64,000 nt of DNA from Oreocharis arfaki (lineage: Eukaryota > Chordata > Aves > Passeriformes > Paramythiidae): assembly GCA_013398015.1 (NCBI GenBank), contig VZRR01003264.1, positions 310,001 to 374,000 of the forward strand. Direction: 5' to 3'. Under the pieces are notes generated by a model. That model ran no database searches, was not told the origin of the DNA, and saw nothing but the letters and a program-made list of their open reading frames with translations. Shown here one piece after another: positions 1 through 12,800 of the stretch. The number at the start of each line of letters is the position of its first letter. Position 1 is the first letter of the stretch. The position numbers were made by a program, and so were the translations under genes.

Positions 1-3000
1 GTTGGGGTGTGCTGAGGGACTCTGGGAGAGGCACGCTGGAGTTAGAGCAGGGTGATGGGAGGGCCTGTCAGTGCTGCTGCTGGATTTATGTGAAATAAAA
101 TCCCCCGTGCTCTCCGCAGAGCCATTCTTCCTCTCCCCAGTTGTCTGAAGCTCTATCAGTTTGGCACGGGCAAGGTGTGACTATTAATCACTGTCCCATC
201 TCCAGAGATGTTACCACCAGGAGCTTTCATTCTCTAACAAAGTGGAAATCTTCAAAGCTACAGTTAAGGAAAACATTTCAGCATACCAGGAAAAAAAGAA
301 AAAAAGAGGACAGGGAGTGCACTGCATGAATGTGGTGCTTCTGCAGGCAGGTTATTAGCAGAGATTGGTGGATCTCTGCTTTTCTGTAATAATTTCAGAA
401 TGACAAAGATTCATCTGCGCCTTCAATCAACCAGCGATAAGAACTCTATTTCTGCAAGGAGAAATGTCTCAACAAGGAGATAGTGTCTGCTAAATTGGAG
501 GTTGTCTTACGACGAGCTGCTTTGTACAGAAATGGCATGGATACTTCAGCACCATTTCCAAAAGTGTTGTTTGAAAATAAAAAAAATTAAAATTGCATGA
601 CAGGGCTTAAATTTTGCTCCTTAATTTGGCTTCATACAGTGGTCTTGTCTTTGAATGTACTCAGGATTGTATTTTTTCTTGGGGTGCTGCCTCACCAGGG
701 GACTTAATTACTTCCCAGTTTCCTACTAACAGGGCTCCCCACTTGAGAGGTTCTAATCTTCAACCTGCTGGGCTTTGAAGTGCAGCTTTCTGTGTGAAAT
801 CACCCACTCTTGCTGTGCACACTGAGGATGGAGCTCCTAAGGCTTAGCTGAGGAGCTCACTGTCCACCTGGCAGGGCCCTGCCCAAGCAAACACAGACCT
901 GCTCCTGTTCCTAGCACCCAAGAGCACAGCAGCCCCCAGAAACAACCCCACGGGACCTCCTGAGCACTCCCTGGATCAGGACAAAGGCTTCTGAGTCCCT
1001 ACACCCCTGTCAGGACAGGGCACATGGCACACTCAGGACCTGCTGAGTAGCTGAAGCCATCACCCATGTACTTCTTGTGGTGCTGTCAGAACACAGGGCA
1101 GACTCCAAGCTCCCAAGACATTTGTAAGTTCACCAGTGCGGAGCAAAATCTCAACACTAAGGGCAAAAGGCAGCCCCTGATCTGAATAATTTAAATCCTT
1201 CCTCTCAGGTCTGGGTTTCTCGAAAGTGCTTCTCTGCAAAACATCTGAATGTTGGGGGTTTTTCCGCTCTCTTACCTTATTTTGGAGAACGGGAAAGTTT
1301 TAACAGAAAAAAAACCCCAAAACACATGAAACAGCCTGAGGTGAATAAATGGAAAATAGTAGGCCAGACAATTACAGCTGAATGAAGTAAAAAGTCCAAA
1401 AGTCTTTGAGAGAAAATTTTAAGTAAACATGATTGCAATTACTAGCTCTTCCTTTGAAGTACTTCCTGACACGTTTTTTCTTTCACACATTAAAACAAAG
1501 GCATTAAGTGAAATATTTAAATGAACTAAACCCCGGGCTTTTAAAAATTGGGTTGTGTGAAATATTTGCCACCAAACACGAGGATTTCACAGCATCCTAT
1601 TGCTCTAAGGCATTATTCAGAAGGCTTTTAGGTTTTATCTTTCTTATTGACAGTAAAGTTTACTATACAGTGGGGTGGCAAACAGATTAGGAAAAGCCCG
1701 AGCTCTTCCTCCAAAGCTGGATGAGGAAGCAGGGCCCGTGCACTCTGTTCTCAAGACTTCAAACATACCAGATTCTCCCCCCATCGTTTTTTGCATAATC
1801 CAGTGGAATCTGACAAACAAAAGACTCTCAGAAGTCAGATGGCATTTAATTTGAGTAGCAGGTAATCAGTGAAAGAGAGTATCCTGGAGAGAAGGTAATT
1901 TGTCTTGAGCTGACAATTTGAGATGGATGTGCCGGGGTTATCTGCAGTGTCAGCTCAGTCAGAGAGGAACTGAACTCCATTTCTCTGGCTGCAAGTCTAA
2001 ATCAACACAGACCTCGGAGATAATGAGGTATTTAATGGGTTCCCTCTTCTCCTCGCTGGAGATCTCATCTTTTCTCACAGAGTAAGAGGTTGAAAGGAAA
2101 AGTAAAGGAAAAAAGGAAACTACAAAAGGGAAAATAAAGCTCACTAAAGGGAAACATGCTCTGTAAATTAACTATAAGAGCTGCATTAATCTAATCTAGC
2201 TAATGGCACATTTTCCCCCTCAATTGGAGTAGATTGACAGAGTCAGATAAGCCACACCACCCTCTTGTGTCCCAAGCTGTGTTTCATGGACCACTGGAAG
2301 GCTTGATGGAGTCCTTGGAGAGATGCAGGACGTTTTCTTCACAAACTACAATGTTCTGGGCATTGCCTAAAATAATGTATGGTGGAATTGGCCAAATCTG
2401 AGTCCTTCTTTTGGGATAGAAGCTGTGTTATTTTGACACTGAGTCCAGTCCAGATGAACTCTGGCCACTTCAAGCGGGGATCCAATGCCACCCAGTTTGA
2501 GTTGAAATGTTTTCTTAGGTGTTAGTGGGAAGAAATCAAATAAAATCTTCATTTTAAGAAAGAGAATGCTGAGAGACAGAAATACTCTTGAGTACAAATA
2601 GCTAATGATGTTACTTCAGAAAATATGTGAAATTAATTTAGAAAAATTGACTTTTTTTTTTTTTTTCCATTTTCTTGTACTGAGGAATGGCACGTCTTGG
2701 AGGGGACAGCCTTTGACTAATGTGAACCTATCATTTGTTTTATAGGTCTAAATCAAGATCAGCACTACCATAACAAAAAGTCTCAAAAAGCTTCAAGCTA
2801 AAGGTCACGGCTCAAGGAAAAGAAAAATGTAAATCCTGCTCAGGAAACCACTAAAATACGATCTTAACTTTAGAACTTTAAAGTCGATAGCACTGAGACA
2901 TTTGCTTGGTATTATGCACACACTTAAATATCTGTCCTGAATGTGAACACTGAATAACAAAAGAACTAAAGGAACACAGGGTGGCAGAAGGAAAGAATAT

Positions 3001-4150
3001 TATTAAACAATGTTCCTTAAGCAGCATGGCTTTAATTTCTTCCGTAAAATATGCAAGGCTTTCCAAGAATCTGGCATTCATTTTTGCCTGTGTCTTTGCC
3101 CCAGAAACTGGATGTGTATGAATATTCCTATCGATAATTTGAGACTCTGTCCTGCAGCAGAGTCTGTTTTCCTTCAGAAAAGCAGTATTCGGGTTTCAAA
3201 GTGGATGAAATATCTGCTGCTAACAACCCAAACATTTGTTTAGCTCCTTGTTCATACACAGATCTTTGCATTTATACTCTAAAATAAAAAGAAGAATTCA
3301 TGTTTTCCTAATGAGTCATAGATCATTCAGTTTCCTTATGAATCTCAGGAAGTTTTTGTACATTACTGGCAAACAATTCAAAACAAGATCTCTGTTTTTC
3401 AGTGTTGTTTTAAATATGGCCGGCCAACACTTTTAAAATTGAAAGTTTTTCTTAAGAGATGATTTATCGTTATGAGTGCAATGTTTTGCCATTACAATGT
3501 GTTCGAAGCTAATTTTTTGCAATAAATCTGCTAAGGAAAATATTTTTCTGAGCTCTTCTTTTCAAGACACGTTGTGGGGGAAGACGATTTTCGAACCAGA
3601 GCTATATTTGACCTCTTACATTTTTCCCCGTCAGGGTTTTCGTGATTTCTCACCAGGGTGGGTGGAAAGAGGCATGTTCCCCAGCAGACAGTTCGTGTGT
3701 GCCAACAGTCGGGGAAATTTCTGCTCCTTGGAAAGTTGGTCCCAGTGCACTAAGACTGAATGGCCAGCCCAGAGTTTCCCTGACTGTGGGCTACGATCCC
3801 CCCAGGGCCACAAAAGAGTTCAAAGGGGGCTCTGAAGTGTTAGAAAAAACAGTGCTGGTCAGCAGCTGCTGACTTTTTCCTGGCTGGAAGAGTGAGGCTG
3901 TGGTTTCACAAGATTAAGTCTTCAACACCAATTCTGGCTTCTGGTATTCCCTTTCCAGCCTTTTCCTACTGCTTGTTTCATCTTCCCTCCTGCAGTGCAC
4001 GGGCCCCTCGGTTCTCCTGGAGTATTGGTTTGTGGCTCTGCTGCGAAACGGATCAGGAATTTGATCCAATTTGGAGGAAGACACATAAAAAACTAAGTGT
4101 TTCTCTGCCAGGCTATTTTTGAGCTGGACTTACTCCCTGTTCATTGCACG
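1..4150. other. Non-coding single-copy DNA, no gene recognised
   Basis: No coding region or known repeat is recognised. All open frames are short, without family similarity or coherent exon structure. The stretch is AT-leaning and poor in CpG. It holds a 15-base T tract (2652-2666) and an AT-rich zone at 2165-2260 with several TAAT-type homeodomain cores next to a TTGACAG (MEIS/PBX-like) site. That zone could be regulatory, but nothing in the sequence proves it. Confidence 0.6.
2652..2666 (+). repeat. Poly(T) tract (T15)
   Basis: An uninterrupted run of 15 T. It is a simple repeat; no retroposed body is recognisable on either side. Confidence 0.9.
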
Positions 4151-4620
4151 GATGCATCCATGGCTGTGGTGGTGGAGCAGAGGGAGCGGTGCGGTGCAAC
4201 CCCGGAGCGAGGGACGAGGAGCGGGAACGCAGCGCTGGAGGGCTGTGCTGGCAAATCCACAGCCACCAGGGAGCTTTAATTACTGGTGGCGAGAGGTTAT
4301 GCTCTCTAGAGAACAGGGAATTGCTTTTCAGAGCCTTAATTGCTGGCAGCAGCTCAGCTCCTCCAGAGAAGGGCAGCGAGCATTTATCCCTAAAGCCAAA
4401 ATTGCAGCCGAGTCCCCCTCTCCTTCTGCCTGTGGGGCACGAATGGCTGCTGGCTCGGGGGGCTGCACGAAGACGAGTGCTTCAGAAAGGGGCCACCTTC
4501 CCCACGTGTTTGGAAACACAGGCCTTGGAATCCCAATGGAATTTTTCTCTCTGGGTGCTCATGACAGATCCTGCCCAGCCTGATGGAGAACATGCTGAAG
4601 CAGAGGCTGGCTGATCTCAG
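4151..4620. other. GC-richer patch with accidental open frames
   Basis: A local rise in G+C and CpG (densest at about 4175-4250) keeps two overlapping + strand frames open for 154 and 156 codons (4119-4583 and 4144-4614), with antisense frames open as well. The predicted peptides are mutually exclusive readings of the same DNA and match no family I know. I read this as composition rather than a gene; a weak CpG-rich regulatory patch is possible. Confidence 0.5.
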
Positions 4621-7600
4621 GAGGACGTTGTTTGCCCCACGGAGTCACGCCCTTGGTGTCACTCACCACTGACTTTTAATAACTTCATGTTGGTGCACAC
4701 AGAGTGAAACTTTGATTCGGGGAAGCCACTTCACAGTCAGCCCCAGCTGATGCTGGTCTAAGGAGTTTCAGCAAAACCAGGATTGGTCTGAATTACCAAA
4801 AGGCGTTTATAATTAACCTCAAGACATTGTTACAACTGAGCTGAGCTTCATGAAAAGAGAGCTGGAGTTCTTAGAGCATGGTCTTCTCTTGCAGAGCTTT
4901 GGGAGACAGAGAAGATGTGACAAAAGAAAGCAAATGTTCTGTGGTCCCACTCGACTTGCACCATAGGCAGCATAATTCACTCTCGAGGTGAACCCTGCTT
5001 CTTTCGTACTCTGGGGAAAAAATACAGAAATATTGTTTCAGTGGGAGGAAAAAGCAAGTTAGACATCAGCTGTGACTGCCACTGTTCTGTTTTTGCTGAT
5101 TGAGTTCTAGCACGTTTTAGATCGTGGCAGATGGTCAAGATTCATTTCATTGTGATTATGAGGGAAACGAGAAATGGTTCAGCCCATTGGACAAAGGGCT
5201 GCATTCTGAAAATATCAAAGCTACCTAGGGACCTTCCTGAAATCAATTAGATTTATTGCCTAAGTCTGCTAAGTTCATACATTCCTAGTATATGTGTAAA
5301 TCCCTTTGGAAAAATAGAATTTAGACTCCCACATCATTTATATGCCTTTGATAATTTACCAGGAGCCGTTTATAGACCAGAGCTGGAAGCCCAAGGCTCT
5401 GAGCATCACACTGCTTTTGAGTTGAGAAGATGTTGTATGAAATCCAAACATCAGCTTGATCACCCACGTGCAGCCAGAATAAAGATAAAGAGCTGCCTCC
5501 GAGGAGTGGTGACTCTGCCCTGCTGCCTTGTTCAGAGGCTGTGCAAGAGCACAACTGCATTTCACGTGGAACCCTTTGCCTGTGGAAAAACCCCATTTCT
5601 GCCTTGTGCCCAGGTCAGAAACCCCTCACGCTCGTTTTGTCCCAGAGCCTGTGATCTCTGCAAGTGCAGGTGACAAGAAATAATAGTAACAATAAAGAAA
5701 ATAAAATTTAAAAAAAGAAATCAAGAACTTGCAAAGTTGGAAAAACCCGATTTGGATTCCAGTTTCTGAAAAACAGCTCATAAAATTTACAGTGCTTAAA
5801 CCCAAGGCTGGGGGTTAAAATTTAGGTTCCCAAACCCCACTGTTGCTACGTGTGATGCCTCTGACCCTGCCCGCACGGACACACACACAGAGCTCAGGGG
5901 ACAGCCTGTGGCCTCCACCATTAATCACTCTGACTTCACAAAAACTGTGGCTGTGACCAGAACATGTCAACAACATGGGCCACATCATTCAAGTGATGCT
6001 GATGTTGTTTTCCTCCCCTTTTCACAAAATAATAAACACTTATTTGCCGTAGGAACTGGAAACAATTTATGAATGGTGTGAACTTTGTAAGACCTTGTCC
6101 CATAGAGGGGCTGTGTTGTATTTTTCTTCCAATTAATCTAGCACAGCCACCCCCAGACATGCAAATTTCACGAAGCAGACTAGAATAAGGGGGTTGGCTT
6201 AACAATTCAATATTTAGGAAAAAAAAAAAGAATGGATGTTGAGTTTTCTCTTATTTCAGAGCCCTTCAGTGAATGTGGACCAGCATGGCAATGTTTTTTA
6301 CAGCAACACTGAGGCTAAATAATTTCCTTTCAATGGCGAATGAAAGCTGAGATTCTTAGAAAATCTTGTATTTTATATATATTTGTTTTGGTTTTTTTTT
6401 TATTGTTGTGTTTCCATCTGCACATGGAGAAAGAAATACCTGTGTTCCTGTCCCTTAACAGGTTCCAAATTGAGCTCTAGGTGAGAAATGTTTATACATA
6501 AACAAAAATTGCTGTTTCAAGCAATCAGTGTTAGATGAAGTTACAGTTTCTTTCTCACGGGGTTATTGGTGAGCATTTTATCTGAGACTGAAGAAAGATA
6601 ATGGAGTGACTTTACAGGTGTTTATGGTGAAAATATAGAGACAAAAGTGCTTCTTTGTGTGTTTTCCTGTCTGGAGAGGGGCAGCAGCATCCCTGAACGA
6701 CAGGGGAGGAAGCTGAAATGCAGCAGAGCTCAGAGGGTGAGATTTGGCGGGACGAGTTGCTGGGCCACCTTGTCAAGGCTGTGCTTTTGCCAAGAAGGGT
6801 TGGGCCAGATGTGATTAAACATTAAACTGAGAGAGTCCTTTTGCAGCCCAGCAGCACAGCTCGTACATGGGACACACAAGTCCTGTCCCCGGGGCAGGGT
6901 GGGAAGGATGCAGAAACACCTTCCACACGTGGCCCAAGCACTGGAGCTGTTCAGAAACAGGATGGCAATTGATGTTTCTTTTAGAGTGATGCAGAGCTCT
7001 GGCCTTGGCCACCCAGCCTGGCTGCTGCTTCAAACAGAAAAAGAAAAAGAAGAAAGAAGTGACATAGGGCAAGCAAAAGAAGCCCAAACTATGTGACAGG
7101 CAGTGCCTTGCTGACAGATATTATGTGGGATGCATTGTTTTCCAAGTTTCTTCACCTCACCTCAAAGAATTATGTTTATTTTATGGATCACAAACGAGAA
7201 ATTTTTTTCCTGACTGTCAACCTTGGGCACATTCTTTGGTGCCTCCTTCACACGGCCTGAGCAGGAGCCTGAGCTGTTAATGATCTGAGCTCTCCTAATT
7301 TACACATACCAGTGACTTAAAATTCCTGTGTGCAGCTCTTACTGTACCATGTTCCAGTGCACTGGGGCCAAACAATCCCATTGTCTCCCATATGTTTCAA
7401 ACAACAAACATAAAACAGGTGATTAAACTCCGTAAACAAACAGGGTTTTCCCAGCAACAAATCAACACCTCTCCACGTCTGGTATTTGTGGAATTTGATA
7501 AGCCACCCACTTTGCTCCCTCCCCATTCTTGTTATGTCTGTCCTCAGCCTTCTTCATCTTTTATCCCCACCCTGCTTCACCCAGTCTCCAAAGGCAGGCA

Positions 7601-9110
7601 TTCATTGTTAATTAACTGCTGAAACAGTGCAAGCAGCTTGGTTCATGGGATTGAGATGGGAATGGAGCTTTAGGTCTGAGTTTAAACTGTTTTGAAAGGC
7701 CTAAAAGGCATATTTTCTCACTCAGGAGGAGTGAGGGAGGCAGGAAGGAGTAACAGAGAAGAGAGGGAGAGTTAGGGAATGTAACTGGAAAACCTCAAAC
7801 CAGTAAATTGAGACACATGTCTTAATCAGTTTGAATGATAGGGGTTTTTGAAAAATCAAAGGTTCTGGTGTTTCTGGTACTCATGTGCTCCCAGATGTAA
7901 ATACTTGCCTTGTACAATGTTTCTGGGCCAGATACTGGCCTCAATCAGAGTGGTGTAAATCTGGAATTATTCAGGATTAGTAAACACTGCCTTCATACAG
8001 GAATTATGGTGGCATAACAGATCAGCTGTCTCTTATGTGCTGCTTTATCAAGAGCACTTAAAATTGCAAGAATGGTGAAAATAGAGAAATTGTTAAACGC
8101 TACTGCCCATTCATTTTCAGTCAATGTTTGCTGAATATCTTTCCTGGAACCTTTAGCAGTGGGTGGATAAATTGCTCTATTCCTTCCACACACAGAAGTC
8201 TCCATCTGCCTGCGCTGTCTTATCTCACAGACTGTTTTCTTTTATTGACAAAATGAACATTAATAAGTGTTCAGATTCCATCTCTCCATGTAATAAGGTG
8301 AGTACTGGGTAATTGAAATGCTACCCCTATCTGATCATTCCTGGTAAATATCCAGTGGGGTGGCTCAGAGTCTGACTTGAGGTTGTCCTCGCTAATTTTA
8401 GATGCTGATTTTGGTAAGAAACATTCTCGAGACTTCAGGGGCTGATATTTCTGTTCTGGGTGTTGAGGTTGTAGCTGCATCCACAGTAACAGCAATGGTT
8501 CGATATTGCCATTGTATTCTGCCTAATTAGAACATGATCTGTGGTTGCCCCCAGAAATCCATACAATATTCAGCGTATTTAGGTCTAATGTAACATTAAT
8601 AACTCTTCCAAGGAGTATCCTGCAGTGTTGCAAATACATTTGGCCTGTGTTGATCAGAAGTGAAAGCATTTCATTCCATAAAGAAATTAGGAGCTCTACT
8701 GCTGTCAAATTCAGCAGTTAAATGAAGCAGAAACTTAGTTCAAAGGCCAACTCCTGGAAGCATTTTCCTTTGCAACATTTCAAGAAGCAAGGCTTCCCTT
8801 TTGGGATTGTCCAGGAGAACATGTCTATAAACTAAATGCCATGCCTTCTTAACAATGACGAATATTTCATGCCTAGGAAAAAATCTGGAGTGTGTGAATT
8901 TAGCAACACAAAAGCTGAAAATTTATTCAAAGGATTTTTTGCTGCGCTGTCTGTCCTGGGGGAGGGCTCGGACTTGGGAAGTCCAAATCTCTCCTGTAAG
9001 GGACATCCACATGATGAAATGAGGGCTTCTCCTCCTGTTCTCTCCCTGAGGCCTGGCATGTCAGTCCTACAAACTCCTGCATACACCAAAGAAATTAGAC
9101 TTGGAGGGAG
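4621..9110. other. Non-coding single-copy DNA, no gene recognised
   Basis: No gene is recognised. Visible low-complexity items are an A-rich stretch at about 5677-5720, a T-rich stretch at about 6370-6410, and purine tracts at about 7035-7065 and 7725-7780. A decayed ancient repeat at 7924-7985 is listed separately. Open frames are short and lack family features. Confidence 0.6.
7924..7985. repeat. Decayed ancient amniote interspersed repeat (fragment)
   Basis: The order GGGCCAGAT, then GGTGTAAATCTGGA, follows a widespread reptile/bird repeat consensus that I remember as 'gggccagatcctcagctggtgtaaatc...'. The copy is short and heavily diverged, and I cannot assign an exact Repbase name. It could be an exapted or neutral relic. 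Confidence 0.4.
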
Positions 9111-9255
9111 AGGAACAGGTTTCCCAGAGAAGCTGTGGCTGCCCCATCCCTGGCCAGGTTGGACGGGGCTTGGAGCCACCTGGGATGGTGGAAGGGGCTG
9201 GAACTGGATTGTCTTTAAGGTTCCTTCCAGCACAAACTACTCCGTGATTCCTTGA
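9111..9255 (+). mobile_element. CR1 LINE, truncated 3' end
   Basis: The sequence follows the avian CR1 3' terminus. It contains CCCAGAGAAGCTGTGGCTGC, then CCAGGTTGGACGGGGCTTGG, TGGTGGAAGG and CTTTAAGGTTCCTTCCAGC, and ends near a degraded ATTC tail. About 12 bases are missing relative to the usual spacing before CCAGGTTGGA. Only the non-coding 3' tail is present, so this is a dead, 5'-truncated copy. Frames open across it on either strand are not genes. Confidence 0.9.
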
Positions 9256-9549
9256 GAGCAGCTTGCAGAGTCCTCTGGTCTCTCTGCCCGCTGCTGCCGT
9301 GGGACACGATCCATTCCCAAAGCAGCAGAAACTTCCCCCAAACCGTATTTGTCCGCCTCCCGCTTTTCCTTCTCCCCTCCAGCTTCCTCCTTCTCTGATG
9401 GGGGCATGGAGCACGATACCTGCGAGGACCCAGGCGCTGCTGGAAAACTGTGAAGAGCAGTCGCCAGCACAGCGGTGAGAGGGCCAAGGAGAGGGATGAG
9501 AGGGATTTCTGGCATTGAAGTCTCGGGAGCCTTGGGTGTTCTCCTTCAG

Positions 9550-9665
9550 ATGTGCTAATAAGCAGCGAGGCGCTGAGCTCGGAGCGCCCGGATTTGAATA
9601 CTTTCGGCCCACGAGCGCAGATGCAGCAGATACTGGGAGGGATTTATCTGGGAGTCTTTTCTCAG
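9550..9665 (+). other. Possible exon in CpG-rich patch (speculative)
   Basis: A pyrimidine-rich acceptor-like sequence ending TTCTCCTTCAG stands just before 9550. A near-ideal donor, CAG then GTGAGC, stands at 9665/9666. The 116 bp between them is open in at least two frames; one ends with the hydrophobic segment MQQILGGIYLGVFSQ. No protein family is recognised, and donor plus acceptor pairs arise often by chance. It could be a non-coding RNA exon, or nothing. Confidence 0.15.
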
Positions 9666-9850
9666 GTGAGCAGCGGCTCCGTGCCCCGGAGGGGCCGCGC
9701 GGTTGCTCTGCCCACGGCTGCTCTCAGAGCGCGGCGCTTTTTCCTTCCCTGCGAGGGAGCCGGCGCTTATCGGCAGCATCTGAAACGTCCCCGGGTTCTG
9801 CCGGCATCTCTTCGCCAATCAGGAGGGTGTTTTTAATCACCCCGAACAGG
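9555..9850. promoter_or_regulatory. CpG-rich patch, candidate promoter or enhancer
   Basis: Dense CpGs stand out from a CpG-poor background. They include GGAGCGCCCGG, GGGGCCGCGCGG and GAGCGCGGCGC. A CCAAT box lies at 9815-9819. Immediately to the right is an AT-rich zone (9865-9925) with TATATAATTA and TAATTA cores. A minus-strand TATATA near 9880 would place a start at about 9850 firing leftward into the patch, but no transcript evidence exists here. Confidence 0.4.
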
Positions 9851-12800
9851 AAATAGCATGCTGCATTTAAATACTGTATATAATTATCATGGGAAATATA
9901 ATTAGGAAGCGTAATTAAATGGGCTTGAGTGCGTATCAGGCTGTTTTCTTGATTTTTCACTCAATCCAGCTGTTTCTCACAGGCTCTTTGCTTTGAATAC
10001 TGGTGGTCTGTGACAGAACCTCTGCACAGAATGGAGGAAGAATTACTTCTTTAAAGGCCATTCATTTAATCTAACTAGGCCAATTTATTTAAATGCAATC
10101 ATGACATTTTCCAACACAACCTCCCTTTACTTGTTACTTTAGATGCTTCGTTTTGGAATGTCTAGATTCATCCAAAATATTCCAATTTGAAGGTTTTGTA
10201 AAACCCCAAGCATACAAAGTCCCTGGTGGCATGGGCTGGCTGTTCATGATGTGTTTGTTTAATGTGTTGCACAATGTGGGCCTGATCCTTGATTGGATTT
10301 TCTTAAGCGCTACCAGTGTGTACAAAAAAATAAGGGCGATAAAACAAGTGTGGTTCATTACTCAGTACAATGCTGGTTTATGATGATTCTTTCTCTTCCT
10401 GCCCAGAAAGGGAGAATTCTGAATTACCGGAGAAAATATTCTGTCTTCCCTCCAATAAAGCCACAGTACTGCAAGAGTGGGAAACGCTGGGAAGGATATG
10501 TTGAGAACATTAGTGTAATTACACTAAGAAATGGCCTTTTTTTGGTCCCACTGGACAAAAATCTTTGGATTGAGTCATGTAGGTGGCTGAAGAAGACTTT
10601 GCTGCCAGTGAAAGAGGCAAATCCATGCTCTCCCCTTCCAGGGCAGGACACAGCACTCAGGCCAGGGCTGGTGCTTCTGTGACCCCTTGGCAAGCTGATT
10701 CATCTCCCCATGCCAGCAAATACCTAAACATCTTCTTGTAATTATTTTTTTCCCCCTGTGGCGCCTGAGAGAGCTGAATTAGCTCCCAAAGGGATCAGAT
10801 GAGCACTGGTGTCAGCGACAGGCGCACACAGGTCCATCCATGCTGGGGTGAGGGGGACACCCCGCTCCCTTTCAGCGGGAGCAGGTGCCTCGATGGGCCC
10901 AGCAGTCTCATCTGACTCTGCTTATCACTGCAGTCATGTGGTGGAGGGAAAGGCTATCTGGAGATCGTGGTATGGCACCTCCACAGCCAGGAATGTTTGA
11001 GATGTTCCCATCCCACCAGCGGGCTTTGTTGAGTGACACTCATTCTTAAAGCAAAAGAAAACCCATTGCTTAGGGTTTTCTGCTTAGGGCCAGCTTTTCT
11101 TGGACTGTGCTCATAGCCCTTTTTGGATGCGTAGGATTTCATTGCATGGGCATGAGCAGTGGCAGAAAATGCATTTTAAAATTCTCCAGGTTTCAGAAGC
11201 CCTGCTCCCTGCAGGAGCCAGCTGTGTCCCTTTTCCAGGGAAAGAGTGGTTACAGTAGCAAACAGATTCCTCATGGTCACTGGAGGAGCCAGGAGTCCAC
11301 ATTTGTAAACCTCCTTCACCAAACCAACAGGCTGTGCAGTACTCCCTGAGCTTTAACAAATACTAAATACTTTAAGTCTTACTGAATGTAACATTAAAAA
11401 AATTGAAGAATCTATGTCTGAAGTATAGTTACTTCATGCCTAAAGCTAATTTCCAAGGTGGTAGCAAAGTAGAAGTTTAATTTATGGGCACAGTGAAAGG
11501 ATTTTGCTGTCTTATTTCTTCCTGACAAAAGCTCCAAATGCTTTTTCATCCCAAGTGTAAAGAATTGACTCAAACAGAAGCAGTAAAAGCAATACGAAGT
11601 TTCTCCTGATCTCCTGAAGAGATGTCAGAGCTTTTCCAACGTGTGACTCAAGTCAGCATTTCCTGCAGTCCAGGGAGAGGAGCTGGCTGTGCACTTTACA
11701 GATAATTAGCTGAATGGCTGATGCTGAGAACTGTATTCCCTTCCAACCAGAGATGCCTGGCTGACCTGAGAACCACACAGCAGCAAATGGCAGTCAAGAG
11801 AATTAGGGGCCCTCTAATTTGCCCAGTGTCCAAAATGCCAAACCCCAAATTCCACGGTTTCTTCTCTAAGCATACAGTAGAACTAGTCAAAACAGCTATA
11901 AATACATTTCCCCTGTATCTGCACATTCCATAAATAGTACAAATATAATTTTATAGCAATAACAGAGACTGGAACAGTGGGATTATCTGCTTGGATTCAG
12001 ATACTTGTATAGTTTAACTTCTGCCATTAGAGTTTGAATTCTGAAAAGATTATGAGTATAAATCGACTTTTGCTCTTACAACACAGCCATGTGCAACAGG
12101 GTGCTTGCTTGTTTTGTGAACAGGCAGCAAACAAAACTTTTCAAGAGCAGGGATCATCCTGCTTCCCCTGAAACCAGTGGTGATGTTGTCCCTGACTTTG
12201 TTGAAAGGGTGACAGCACCCTCTTATATATACTTCTAAAATTACTTTCTCTCTGCTTTTTGTTGTATTTTCTTTATTTCTTGAGAAATAATTCCGTAATA
12301 TTTTTTGTGTTTACTGCTTTGTAAGGAGTTGTACCAGGTTAGGTCTTTTCAGGTTCTGAGAAACCAGAGAAATGAATTTTACTTGAGATTGTGTCCTTTG
12401 AGGTTGCAGAGCGAGGAGATGCCAGAGTTGCCAGACCTTCCTGAGGGAACAAAGGGAAGACAATCACAGCAGAGGGACCAGCAGATCTTTCATTCCCTTA
12501 GAGGGATCCTGGTAATCTCGGTGCCTTCTGAGGAGGAGCACCAGCATGTTTCAGTGACCAAAGAGAGTCAGAGCAGCAGTCCAGCCATTCACCTGACTCC
12601 AGGATATTGGCTTGTGGAGGAGAAGGACGCTGGGTGGATGTGGGATAGCTTGGCCACTGTGGCCATACGTTTCATTTTATGTTGGAGTGAGGTATGCGTA
12701 GCACACTTGGCCAGCGTCCATCCCTCCCGCTTGTTGATTATCCTCTGAAGTCATCAGTCACTCTTCTGCTCCCTTCGGTGGGAGCTGGATGGAGTTTTTC

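Noticed and set aside
5677..5720. A-rich tail suggesting a processed pseudogene
   Set aside because: The upstream sequence resembles no gene and the A-rich run is heavily interrupted.
9067..9612. A 181-codon minus-strand open frame
   Set aside because: It runs antisense through the CR1 3' end and into CpG-rich DNA, and no family similarity is seen.
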